A stretch of DNA of 64,000 bases from an uncultured Roseivirga sp. (GTDB lineage Bacteria; Bacteroidota; Bacteroidia; Cytophagales; Cyclobacteriaceae): positions 711,810 to 775,809 of the forward strand of contig CANLOY010000002.1 of the NCBI GenBank assembly GCA_947493005.1. Reading direction: 5' to 3'. The notes under the pieces are model-generated. The model searched no databases. It was not told the DNA's origin and worked only from the letters and a program-made list of their open reading frames with translations. How positions within the stretch are numbered: position 1 is the stretch's first letter; the number at the start of each line of letters is the position of its first letter. A program made the position numbers and the translations under genes. This document shows positions 25,068-32,839 of this stretch, one piece after another.

Positions 25068-25859
25068 ATGAAATTTCCAGATGACAAAACCATATGGATC
25101 ACAGGAGCTTCTTCTGGTATTGGTAAAGCATTAACAATACTTCTTGCTCGGCAGCCCTGCAAGCTTATTATTTCTGCAAGACGAGAAGAAGAATTACTCC
25201 GTGTTAAATCTTTCTGTAAACATCAGGATAATATTTCTGTGCTTCCATTAGACCTTTCCGATTCGGAGAGTCATGAGACGAAAGTTCAACAAGCTATTGA
25301 AGCATTCGGACAGGTAGACATTCTGATCAACAATGGAGGCCGTAGTCAAAGGTCACTTGTTAAAGACACCATACTTCAAGTAGATCGTGATTTGATGGAG
25401 GTCAATTATTTTGGGTCAATCAGTCTTACAAAACTGTTACTTCCACATATGCTGAAAAGAGGCCAAGGACATTTTGTAGTGGTAACAAGCCTTACAGGTA
25501 TTTTTGGTACACCCTATCGCTCTGGTTACGCGGCTAGCAAACATGCCCTTCATGGTTTTTATGACAGCATGCGTGCCGAACTTGAAGATGATGGAATTAA
25601 AGTGACCATTGCTGCACCAGGCTTTGTCAAGACTAATGTATCCATTAATGCATTTCAAGGCGATGGACAGGCGCTTGGTAAAATGGATGATGCCCAGGCT
25701 AATGGCCTAAATCCAGAGCAATGTGCCAGAAAAATTATCATAGCTATCAACAAACAAAAGCGTGAAGTCTATATCGGGTCAGAGTCCTATGCGGCTTATG
25801 TAAAAAGGTATTTACCTGGCCTCTTTGCCAAGATTATTAAAAAGGCTAAGGTTAGGTAA
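25068..25859 (+). CDS. Short-chain dehydrogenase/reductase
   Basis: 263-residue classical SDR. TGASSGIG (about 12-19) binds NADP(H) or NAD(H), NNGGRSQ is the NNAG-equivalent, VVTSLTGIFG holds the catalytic Ser, and YAASKHALHGFYDSMRAEL supplies Tyr and Lys. The N-terminal SARREEELLRV suggests NADPH preference. C-terminal YVKRYLPGLFAKIIKKAKVR is basic and amphipathic, as in membrane-associated DHRS7-like enzymes. Substrate unknown. Confidence 0.9.
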   Translation: MKFPDDKTIWITGASSGIGKALTILLARQPCKLIISARREEELLRVKSFCKHQDNISVLPLDLSDSESHETKVQQAIEAFGQVDILINNGGRSQRSLVKDTILQVDRDLMEVNYFGSISLTKLLLPHMLKRGQGHFVVVTSLTGIFGTPYRSGYAASKHALHGFYDSMRAELEDDGIKVTIAAPGFVKTNVSINAFQGDGQALGKMDDAQANGLNPEQCARKIIIAINKQKREVYIGSESYAAYVKRYLPGLFAKIIKKAKVR

Positions 25860-25879
25860 CAGGTTAAAATAGAATATCA

Positions 25880-26371
25880 ATGTGTCAATTTCATCCTAAC
25901 AAATGTATACACGAATTGGTAATTATAACAATTGGGCTAAGAATTGGAGTAATTTCTCATCAAAGGTTAATCGACTTTTCTGACGACATTATCTTTGTAG
26001 AAGTATCAACTCATCCGTTGTTTATCGATATAGCTCTTTCATCATCAAACAAAAACTCTTTGATTTCAATACTCAATCAATTCATCGTTGAGAACCAGAA
26101 GATAATTGATGAAAAAGCCCTGATTAGCATCATTGGGTATCAATACAAAAAACAATCATTTTCTTTGGAGGAAGCTATAATGATACTATATAAGCTTTCT
26201 TTGGAGTATATATTAGATGAACAAATAACATCAACTATTTCAAGATTAGATGACCAATATCACCTAATTTCAAATGGATACATTGTCGGTAGCATGGATC
26301 AATTTGAGGAAGAACTGTCATCATTCTTTGCCAAACACCATCTCAATCAACAGCTTTTTATATTGAGCTAA
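25880..26371 (+). CDS. Hypothetical protein, unrecognised family
   Basis: 163 residues, cytosolic, no motif that I can name. It has a helical, acidic composition: IGLRIGVISHQRLIDFSDDII, then FIDIALSSSNKNSLISILNQF and a long amphipathic C-terminal half. The IGLRxGxIS...ID plus FIDIALSS layout recalls short orphan or immunity-type proteins related to DUF2247, but I cannot establish this. It begins 20 bp after the SDR stop and could be co-transcribed. Starts: ATG at 25880 is used; an internal TTG is possible. Confidence 0.55.
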   Translation: MCQFHPNKCIHELVIITIGLRIGVISHQRLIDFSDDIIFVEVSTHPLFIDIALSSSNKNSLISILNQFIVENQKIIDEKALISIIGYQYKKQSFSLEEAIMILYKLSLEYILDEQITSTISRLDDQYHLISNGYIVGSMDQFEEELSSFFAKHHLNQQLFILS

Positions 26372-26394
26372 AAAAAGCCGCTTTTCAGCGGCTT
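26371..26394 (-). terminator. Intrinsic terminator for the PaaN-like gene
   Basis: Stem AAGCCGC (26375-26381) and GCGGCTT (26388-26394) with a six-base loop; on the minus strand the stem is followed by a run of six Ts. It lies 35 bp beyond the PaaN-like stop and next to the end of the convergent hypothetical gene, which it may also help terminate. Confidence 0.8.
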
Positions 26395-26428
26395 AATTGT
26401 CAATTCTTAATTCCAAATTAATCATTTA

Positions 26429-28096
26429 CTAAGCTGGTTCTCTCATACCCACCCAGGTAAATCTACGGTTTACATAATCAGGATTAGTAAATGAAGCATT
26501 ACCAGCCGGGTTGCCTCCTGTTACATGGAAGTCAGAGAAAGCGGCATTTTGATTCACGAATATCTGCCCAACCAGGTTGAAAGATACCGGAGTAGCTGCC
26601 AACGACATTTCATCTGCAATAAATTCTTTCATTTCAGCATCAGTGGTATATGCACCACAAGAAATAGCTCCATAAGACTCTGCCATTTCTCTGGCCAAGG
26701 CTACAGACTCCTTGGTGTCTTTCGTCTTGATTAAGAATGCAATCGGTCCAAACATCTCTCTCGAGAATTTATCTTTATCACTCGCTGTTAATTCAATAAC
26801 AGTAGGCGTTTGTGTTCTTGCGTTTTTGAAGTAAGGGATGCTCTGCTCAATAGTTCTTGTTTCCAACCAAGCCTTACCACCAATGGCCTCAGCTGCACCA
26901 ACCGTGCGCTCTGCTGTAGCAGGGTTTTGAATAGTCCCTGCTACAAAAGGCCCTGCTTTAGGGTTATCAATCAACCCATTGGTAAAGTCAGCAAATTTCT
27001 GAGCCACTTCTTCAAAAGAAACAATGCCTTCAGGAGTTTTAACACCACCTTCAGGAATGAAGAAATTCTGAGGTGCGGTACACATCTGTCCTGAGTACAA
27101 TGCCACTGAGAAAGTAATATTCTGAATAACCTTATCTATGTTTTCGACCGAGTCCAAAATGATTGAATTGACACCAGTTTTTTCAGTAAAGACTGCCTTT
27201 GGCAACGACTCCAGATAAGAACCAAACTCAGAGTTACCTGTAAAGTCAACCACCTTTACTTTAAAGTGCTCTGCTAAGTCTTTAGCAATTGGAGCAGCCT
27301 GAGTATCTACAGCCAGTTGACATGCTTCTGGGTCAAAACCAGCGTCTCTTAATGCATTTCTGATTTCAGCTACCACAATTGCCATTGGTAAAATAGCTCC
27401 TGGGTGCGGTTTCACAATTACAGAATTACCTGTCATTAAGTCGGCATAAACTCCAGGAACAGAATTCCATGTAGGGAATGTTGAACAACCAATTACCAAA
27501 CCAATACCCTTTGGTACAGCTCTCCACTCCTTATTGATCACTAGATTATACTTACCCATTGGTTTATCCCAAACTGCTGATTCTGGAAATCTACCAAGCT
27601 CTTCATAACCAGCTGCAATTGCTTCTAAAGCACGGTCGGCAGCATGGGGACCAGAAGCCTGAAACGCCATCATATAACCTTGCCCCGTAGTGTGCATTGT
27701 TGCATACGCATTTTCAAAGAATCTTTTTGAAAACCTCTCTAAAGAGTCAATCAGTACTGCCGCTCTATCTTCTTTAGAAGCCTTTCTCCAGTTATGGAAT
27801 GCATTTTCTGCTCTATCGATCAAAGTTTCAATAGGAAAAGCAGGATACTTAGTACCTACAGGTTCAGCAAAATATGGAGACTCTTCTTCTCCAATCCACT
27901 CAGAAGCACCTTCTTGCTGAAGTTCTTCGAAATTGCCTTTCCTCAATGCCTTGAAAGCATTTTTCCCATCTTCATCCGCAGTTTCACCATATATTTTTGG
28001 TGATGGATGCTCAGGGTATTGTGCGTGAAAAACTCTTGTATGCAATGCCTCTATGGCTTTGTCTAATATCTCTTTTTGTGCAGATGTCAATCCCAT
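26429..28096 (-). CDS. paaN: PaaN-type aldehyde dehydrogenase/phenylacetic acid degradation protein
   Basis: 555 residues of the aldehyde-dehydrogenase superfamily, longer at the N-terminus than ordinary ALDHs. VIGCSTFPTWNSVPGVYADLM and SVIVKPHPGAI form the cofactor region, DFTGNSEFG the glycine motif, GVNSIILDS precedes the active site and SGQMCTAPQNFFIP carries the catalytic Cys (about residue 357). Overall this fits the PaaN family, linked to aromatic-acid ring degradation. No other paa genes are in the window, so the true pathway is open. Single-gene unit with its own terminator. Confidence 0.85.
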   Translation of the reverse strand: MGLTSAQKEILDKAIEALHTRVFHAQYPEHPSPKIYGETADEDGKNAFKALRKGNFEELQQEGASEWIGEEESPYFAEPVGTKYPAFPIETLIDRAENAFHNWRKASKEDRAAVLIDSLERFSKRFFENAYATMHTTGQGYMMAFQASGPHAADRALEAIAAGYEELGRFPESAVWDKPMGKYNLVINKEWRAVPKGIGLVIGCSTFPTWNSVPGVYADLMTGNSVIVKPHPGAILPMAIVVAEIRNALRDAGFDPEACQLAVDTQAAPIAKDLAEHFKVKVVDFTGNSEFGSYLESLPKAVFTEKTGVNSIILDSVENIDKVIQNITFSVALYSGQMCTAPQNFFIPEGGVKTPEGIVSFEEVAQKFADFTNGLIDNPKAGPFVAGTIQNPATAERTVGAAEAIGGKAWLETRTIEQSIPYFKNARTQTPTVIELTASDKDKFSREMFGPIAFLIKTKDTKESVALAREMAESYGAISCGAYTTDAEMKEFIADEMSLAATPVSFNLVGQIFVNQNAAFSDFHVTGGNPAGNASFTNPDYVNRRFTWVGMREPA

Positions 28097-28264
28097 AACG
28101 AACGTTTGTTTGGACTCGAATTTAAAACAATGGTTCGAGAATTAACAGACATCAATTGCTATTGTTAATTTTCAGCTCATTTTCAATAAATTACCAATGT
28201 GAAAATCTACGGTAGACCTGGAGAGTGCCGGAATTCCTATTGATTACAACATCCTTATTTTGAG

Positions 28265-28285
28265 ATCCTCAATCAAGTTGAGGAT
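28265..28285 (+). repeat. Palindromic repeat copy 1
   Basis: Arms ATCCTCAA and TTGAGGAT pair perfectly around the loop TCAAG, preceded by AG and followed by GACG. Same loop and same GACG flank as copy 3, in the same orientation; arms differ, but by compensated changes. Confidence 0.8.
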
Positions 28286-28381
28286 GACGTCCTAATTAAG
28301 GTGTTCTTAAGTGAAGAACTCCAAAGTGACACAAAGAATTAGACCACGATATCTCTGGTTTGCAAAAAAATGGAGCCCGTC

Positions 28382-28402
28382 ATTCCCAGCTTGACTGGGA
28401 AT
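28382..28402 (-). repeat. Palindromic repeat copy 2
   Basis: Arms ATTCCCAG and CTGGGAAT pair perfectly with loop CTTGA (TCAAG on the minus strand). Opposite orientation to copies 1 and 3; flanked by CGTC on the left. Sits 29 bp beyond the stop codon of the GIY-YIG gene. Confidence 0.8.
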
Positions 28403-28430
28403 CTCTTTTGTGTAACACAATCAGAGTATC

Positions 28431-28730
28431 TCAATTGAACCCTTGAATATCATTCCACAAATCCTTGAGTCGAGGATTGAATTCTTTGATCAAGTCCTCT
28501 TTCCACCTTCTATTCCATCGCTTAAGTACTTTCTCGCGCGCAATAGCTGACTCTATTTCATCATAAATTTCATAGTAGATTAAGTCGTGACAATTATAGA
28601 CTTTCGTAAACTTTGATCCCTCGCCTGCTCTATGCTGATATACTCTGGTTTCTAAATCAGAAGTTACCCCTATATACAATGTAGTCCGAAGTTTATTCGA
28701 CATGATATAGACATAGCCACTTTTTTGCAT
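28431..28730 (-). CDS. GIY-YIG (URI) domain nuclease
   Basis: 99-residue stand-alone nuclease domain of the YhbQ/UvrC-N type. Active-site pattern complete: Tyr6/Tyr8 (GYVYIM), Tyr19 (LYIG), Arg29 (LETRVYQHR), Glu66 (AREKVLKRW) and Asn85 (FNPRLKDL). No DNA-binding module is attached. The gene is enclosed by inverted copies of a palindromic repeat, and its N-terminus lies 23 bp from copy 3. Likely cuts branched or repeat-derived DNA; the biological substrate is unknown. No stop, frameshift or missing catalytic residue, so it appears functional. Confidence 0.92.
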   Translation of the reverse strand: MQKSGYVYIMSNKLRTTLYIGVTSDLETRVYQHRAGEGSKFTKVYNCHDLIYYEIYDEIESAIAREKVLKRWNRRWKEDLIKEFNPRLKDLWNDIQGFN

Positions 28731-28753
28731 AACATTGGATGTTTAAGATTGAC

Positions 28754-28774
28754 ATTCCCAATCAAGTTGAGAAT
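28754..28774 (+). repeat. Palindromic repeat copy 3
   Basis: Arms ATTCCCAA and TTGAGAAT pair with one C-A mismatch around the loop TCAAG; followed by GACGCTCC. It lies 5' of the GIY-YIG gene and inverted relative to copy 2. Confidence 0.8.
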
Positions 28775-28951
28775 GACGCTCCTTTAGGATTTACAAAATA
28801 CAGATCAGTGTGGTTCTGGGTAAAAAGAAATGACTAAGTGGAAAAATCAACTCACAATCATCACTTTAAAATCGATAGCATCAGCTAGTCACTTCTTTAG
28901 AAGTACGCAATTAGATTGAGAGTGATCACTTATAAACAAAACGCAAAGCCT

Positions 28952-29650
28952 TTAAGCCATTAACTTGCCTGGCATTCCTTCTCTGTATTTTTTACCAATT
29001 GGAACCTCCTTATTCCCTACCTGAACTGCATAGGACTTAATAAGCTTGACGTGCATTTTGGAAACCACAAAAGACCTATGCACCTGAACAAACATATCAC
29101 TATTCAAGCCTGCAATCGCGTCAATCAACCTTTGTCTCACTACAACCTTTCTTTCTTCAGTATAATAAGTCACATAGTTCCCTTCACTTTCCAGATATTG
29201 TATTTCCGACAATTTCAACTGATGATAGTCTGTACTACTTTTAACAAAGATGCTTTCAGAAGCCGCCTTGCTTTTCTCATTTTCACTTTCAGCATTATCC
29301 GATTGCCTTTCTACCTTCATTACGGCCTGAAGGAATCTCTCAAATTCGATTGGCTTTAACAGATAATCTACAGCTGAATACTCATAACTTTCCAATGCAT
29401 ATTCGGAATAAGCTGTAGTGTATATGATTTGTGGTTTATTCTCAAGCAGTTTAGTGAATTGTATACCTGAAAGTTTGGGCATATTAATATCAAGAAAAAC
29501 CAAATCAACTTCTGGAGACCTCTTCAAAAATTCTAAAGCGACCAGTGGCTCCCTGAAGGTTCCCGAAAGTTTCAAAAAGGGGACATCCTGAACGTATGTT
29601 TCCAGTACTGATATTGCATCTGGTTCATCATCTACTATAATACAATGCAT
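28952..29650 (-). CDS. LytTR-family response regulator (second system)
   Basis: 232 residues: receiver domain (IVDDEPDA, acceptor Asp in FLDINMPKLSG about residue 56, YLLKP about 103) and C-terminal LytTR domain (about 135-232; LSEIQYLESEGNYVTYYT, VHRSFVVSKMHVKLI). A serine-rich linker (NAESENEKSKAASES) joins the two. It follows the LytS-like kinase by 11 bp. A paralogue of the regulator at 16554-17240, about 12 kb away. Confidence 0.93.
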   Translation of the reverse strand: MHCIIVDDEPDAISVLETYVQDVPFLKLSGTFREPLVALEFLKRSPEVDLVFLDINMPKLSGIQFTKLLENKPQIIYTTAYSEYALESYEYSAVDYLLKPIEFERFLQAVMKVERQSDNAESENEKSKAASESIFVKSSTDYHQLKLSEIQYLESEGNYVTYYTEERKVVVRQRLIDAIAGLNSDMFVQVHRSFVVSKMHVKLIKSYAVQVGNKEVPIGKKYREGMPGKLMA

Positions 29651-29661
29651 ACTGCCTCCAA

Positions 29662-30717
29662 CTAATTAAACTTGATTTCTAATTGCGCCAAGAACTCTCC
29701 GTTCAGCTGTTTTGTAGTTAATTTATGATTCCCAGGATAAAGTACTTCGAGTCTTTTACGCAAATTTTCAAGACCAAATCCAGATGGGCCTTCTGGTAAA
29801 TCTACCTGTTTTGATCTTATTTGGTTACTGACGCTGAAGTTAAGCGAACCATTCATCACATCAAGAATAATACTGATACGAGATTGCTCACTAGGATCTA
29901 TTCCATGTTTAATCGCATTTTCAACTAATGGAAGTAAGAGCATAGGGCTCAACATTACATCACCTACTCTACCAAAGCAATCGAAATCTATTCTCACCTC
30001 ATCATCCTTAGCAAGTCTAAGTTCATATATTTCAATATAATTCTTCAAATGCTCGATTTCTTGTTGTAGTGACACTTTTTCCATATTGGTTTCATACACC
30101 ATATAACGCATCAATTGAGCAACTTTTGCCACACTCTTGGTCAAATCGGGAGTTTTGTATTTAAGTGACTTGCTATAAATACTATTCAATACATTAAACA
30201 AAAAATGAGGATTAATCTGTGCTTTTAAAAAGGCCATCTCAGTTGTAAGCTTTTCTTCCAACAACAATCGCTGCAATCGCTCATTTTTGATAGAGTACTT
30301 GATCAGCGCATAAGTCAACCCTACAAGAAGAGATAAAAAATTAAATACACCATTGTAAAGCACATAAGAACCAAACCCCTCCGGTTCTGTTGAGAAATAC
30401 TGAATTAGATATTCATAATCCACATAGCTTTCGGCTAAAGTAACCAAGGAGAGAATTGAAATAATCTGGAATACACCTTTATAAGAACCTCCTTTTTTTA
30501 ACAACACAGGTACTGCACCAAATGCAACACTATAGAAAACAGTCATTGACATTATCGTACCGAACAATATGGGTATCCAAAGTGGCCCCTGGTCACTGCG
30601 AAAATCCATCTGTGTAGTCACTAGTTGATTTACAAGCAAATAACCTCCAAGCCAAATGACAAGATGAATTAACACCTCTATTTTATCTCTAGATCTCAAT
30701 TTTACTTTTTTCAACAT
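29662..30717 (-). CDS. LytS-like sensor histidine kinase (second system)
   Basis: About 351 residues from the ATG at 30717 (MLKKVKLRSRDKIEVLIHL); longer readings to a TTG at 30822 add a stretch unlike the family. Four membrane helices in the first 150 residues, then the His_kinase motif NPHFLFNVLNSIYSKSL and an HATPase_c domain (LLPLVENAIKHGID, GFGLENLRKRLEVLYPG). Pairs with the LytTR regulator just downstream. Divergent from the beta-lactamase-fold gene, which may be its target. Confidence 0.9.
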   Translation of the reverse strand: MLKKVKLRSRDKIEVLIHLVIWLGGYLLVNQLVTTQMDFRSDQGPLWIPILFGTIMSMTVFYSVAFGAVPVLLKKGGSYKGVFQIISILSLVTLAESYVDYEYLIQYFSTEPEGFGSYVLYNGVFNFLSLLVGLTYALIKYSIKNERLQRLLLEEKLTTEMAFLKAQINPHFLFNVLNSIYSKSLKYKTPDLTKSVAKVAQLMRYMVYETNMEKVSLQQEIEHLKNYIEIYELRLAKDDEVRIDFDCFGRVGDVMLSPMLLLPLVENAIKHGIDPSEQSRISIILDVMNGSLNFSVSNQIRSKQVDLPEGPSGFGLENLRKRLEVLYPGNHKLTTKQLNGEFLAQLEIKFN

Positions 30718-30901
30718 AGATATTACTCTAGGCTCAACCATCAGTTCAAATGGGATAGACATAACCATTTCTGGGGCAGACAAAGTGAATCTGTGAAAAA
30801 TCACAAAAACGACACTCAGCAATGAAGTACAGTCATCTGCCCCAACAATTTCTATTCTAATCAGCCACCCTCTAACCTTGAATTAATCTAATAAAAAGAT
30901 A

Positions 30902-32689
30902 ATGAAGAGAATATTAGTATTAGCATTTTGTGCAATACAGCTAAGCTGTCAGGCACAAACGAGGTCAGATCTTGAGCATCAAATTGATGATTTATTAACG
31001 AGATACACTTTCCACAATCGTTTCAGCGGAACCGTTATAGTTAAAAAGAAGAACAAAGTAATTTATAAAGGCAGTTATGGTTCCGCAAATATTGACTCTG
31101 AGAAAAAACTAAAAGGTAATTCCATTTTCAATATAGGTTCAATTAGTAAACCCTTAACGGCAGTTGCGGTTATGGTACTTGTTGAAAAAGGCAAGTTCAG
31201 CCTTGACACACCTTTAAAAGCCTTTTTTCCTGATTTTATTCCTGAATACAATGATAAAATCCTGATCAGGCACTTACTAAATCACAGTTCGGGACTAGAA
31301 GTAAACATTGGCAGACAAGATGACCAGGGAAACACATCAGCGATGCCCACGCCAGAAGCAATATCACTTGAGGGTCTTTTAGATAAGTTCAAAAATTCAG
31401 GCCTTAAATTTCCTCCGGGAAAGGCATATGAATACAACAATTTCGGTTACACTCTACTTGCTGCTGTAATTGAAAAAACCAGTGAAATGAGTTACGCTGA
31501 GTTTATGCAAGAATATGTATTCAAACCTTCAAAAATGAAACATTCCAGTGTAGGACTCCCATCCAAAAGTACACTTCTTGCAAGTCCTCATATAAATATG
31601 GGGCTAGTCCAATTGAAAACAGCGAGTTCACAACCCTTTCACGACTCATGGTTTAGAGGAGCCGGAGGTATTTATTCAACTGCCCAAGACTTATTAAACT
31701 TTAAACACGCTTTGAGGAAACATAAACTTCTCAACGCAGAATATACAAGCCTTCTTTATAGCCAGATACAACCAACTGGAATAGATGACATGGCTTACGG
31801 ATTGGGCTGGACGATTGAAACTCGTAATGGTAAAAAGTGGATAAATCATGATGGTGCTGACATTGGTTATGCGGCACTTCTTGGGTCATTCCCTGAAGAA
31901 GAGCTTGATATTGTAATGGTTAGTAATGTCTCATCTTCTTTGGAAAGCAGTATGAACGGCATAAAACACTCCTTTATAAAGGATATCGCGAATAACATTA
32001 TTGATATCATAGACGAAAAACCTATTAACCAGTTACCCATGCCAGATAATAAGCGGATAGATATCAATCAGGCTTATCGTTTAGATAAGGACCATTCATT
32101 CAAAATTAATTCTTCCGATTCGGGAATATGGTTGAACACCACAGGAGAAAACTCCTGGTCAATTTTCAATTATGCATTTGCCAGAGATCTAACAGAAAAG
32201 AGCAAGGCATATGACAGGGCAATTATATTTTCTCAGGCTATGGAAAAACAATCATTAGATAAGCTTGAGGGTATATCTAACAACGAAATGAAAGGATTTT
32301 TCTCTAGTGAAGATGGGCAAAATCAGCTGAAAGGAATGTGGCAGTTTTTCCAACAACAAATGGGTTATTTTGTAAGCAGCAATATCTACAAAATTGAACA
32401 AGGCAACAATAAGGTCATTTCTGTACGCTTCAAGTTCAAAAACTCAAGTATAGGCATGACATTAGTTTTTGATGATCAAGAATTGATACAAGGAATGTTC
32501 ATGGATGAATCGGTGAAAACAAGCACAGTGAAAAAAGTAGAGCTTATACCAACGGGAGAAAATAGTTTTTTCATTAATGGCTTTGCTGTTGGAGGTTTAC
32601 AAGACATCACTTTAGTGCTAAATGACAATGGGATAACTATTTACGATAATGGTCTTACCTTTCTCGCCAAACCAGTTGAGGCCAGATAA
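30902..32689 (+). CDS. Exported serine beta-lactamase-fold hydrolase (class C-like/DD-peptidase family)
   Basis: 595 residues with an N-terminal signal (MKRILVLAFCAIQLSCQAQ, possible lipoprotein). The catalytic domain (about 35-350) shows the SxxK nucleophile as SISK (Ser80, Lys83), the YxN motif in YEYNNFGYT and an HDG triad in INHDGADIGY. The remaining 240 residues are a C-terminal domain of unknown role. Such proteins are usually peptidases or esterases rather than antibiotic-resistance enzymes. A terminator-like hairpin follows. The adjacent divergent kinase suggests envelope signalling, inferred only. Confidence 0.88.
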   Translation: MKRILVLAFCAIQLSCQAQTRSDLEHQIDDLLTRYTFHNRFSGTVIVKKKNKVIYKGSYGSANIDSEKKLKGNSIFNIGSISKPLTAVAVMVLVEKGKFSLDTPLKAFFPDFIPEYNDKILIRHLLNHSSGLEVNIGRQDDQGNTSAMPTPEAISLEGLLDKFKNSGLKFPPGKAYEYNNFGYTLLAAVIEKTSEMSYAEFMQEYVFKPSKMKHSSVGLPSKSTLLASPHINMGLVQLKTASSQPFHDSWFRGAGGIYSTAQDLLNFKHALRKHKLLNAEYTSLLYSQIQPTGIDDMAYGLGWTIETRNGKKWINHDGADIGYAALLGSFPEEELDIVMVSNVSSSLESSMNGIKHSFIKDIANNIIDIIDEKPINQLPMPDNKRIDINQAYRLDKDHSFKINSSDSGIWLNTTGENSWSIFNYAFARDLTEKSKAYDRAIIFSQAMEKQSLDKLEGISNNEMKGFFSSEDGQNQLKGMWQFFQQQMGYFVSSNIYKIEQGNNKVISVRFKFKNSSIGMTLVFDDQELIQGMFMDESVKTSTVKKVELIPTGENSFFINGFAVGGLQDITLVLNDNGITIYDNGLTFLAKPVEAR

Positions 32690-32711
32690 TTTAAAATGAC
32701 TTAGATTGCAA

Positions 32712-32760
32712 AAAGGCTTTCATCTGAACCAAAAAGGGTTTGGAGAAAGTCTTTGTTGTT
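32712..32760 (+). terminator. Terminator after the beta-lactamase-fold gene
   Basis: AAAGGCTTTC (32712-32721) pairs with GAAAGTCTTT (32745-32754) with one wobble pair, and an inner AACC/GGTT pair sits in the loop; the stem is followed by GTTGTTTT. Confidence 0.6.
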
Positions 32761-32809
32761 TTATCAAAAAGTATCATGTATTCAGAACAAATCAAGGTAG
32801 ATTTAGGTA

Positions 32810-32817
32810 TACCTTTG
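32810..32817 (+). promoter_or_regulatory. Candidate -7 element for the AI-2E-family/M20/DUF2750 genes
   Basis: TACCTTTG matches TAnnTTTG and ends 22 bp before the ATG at 32840. Lies just after a terminator, as expected for the start of a new transcription unit. The -33 region has no clear TTG. Confidence 0.4.
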
Positions 32818-32839
32818 CTAAGGCAAAAACGGTATCAAA

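Larger units (their letters stand above)
28097..28430. other. 334-bp gene-free spacer with palindromic repeats
   Basis: No credible coding region on either strand. It holds two copies of a palindromic repeat (28265-28285 and 28382-28402) and a minor GTTCTT/AAGAAC hairpin at about 28302-28318. The segment between the copies is AT-rich and unremarkable. The upstream region of the PaaN-like gene is at its left end, without an exact TAnnTTTG match. Confidence 0.6.
28372..28782. mobile_element. Candidate GIY-YIG/palindrome unit, about 410 bp
   Basis: The minus-strand GIY-YIG nuclease gene (28431-28730) is bounded by palindrome copies 2 and 3 in opposite orientation, so the outer ends are inverted repeats of the form GGAGC(CC)GTCATTC and GAATGACGCTCC. 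The gene fills almost all space between them. No target-site duplication is obvious. This looks like a small transposable or homing-type unit; mobility is inferred from the architecture only. Confidence 0.45.

Noticed and set aside
28302..28318. GTTCTT/AAGAAC hairpin between palindromes
   Set aside because: Only six base pairs and no similarity to the TCAAG-loop repeats; could be chance in AT-rich sequence.
28905..28930. Possible fourth degenerate palindrome (ATTAGATTGAGAGTGATC)
   Set aside because: Shares only the TTGAGA/GTGA part, no paired arm and no TCAAG loop.
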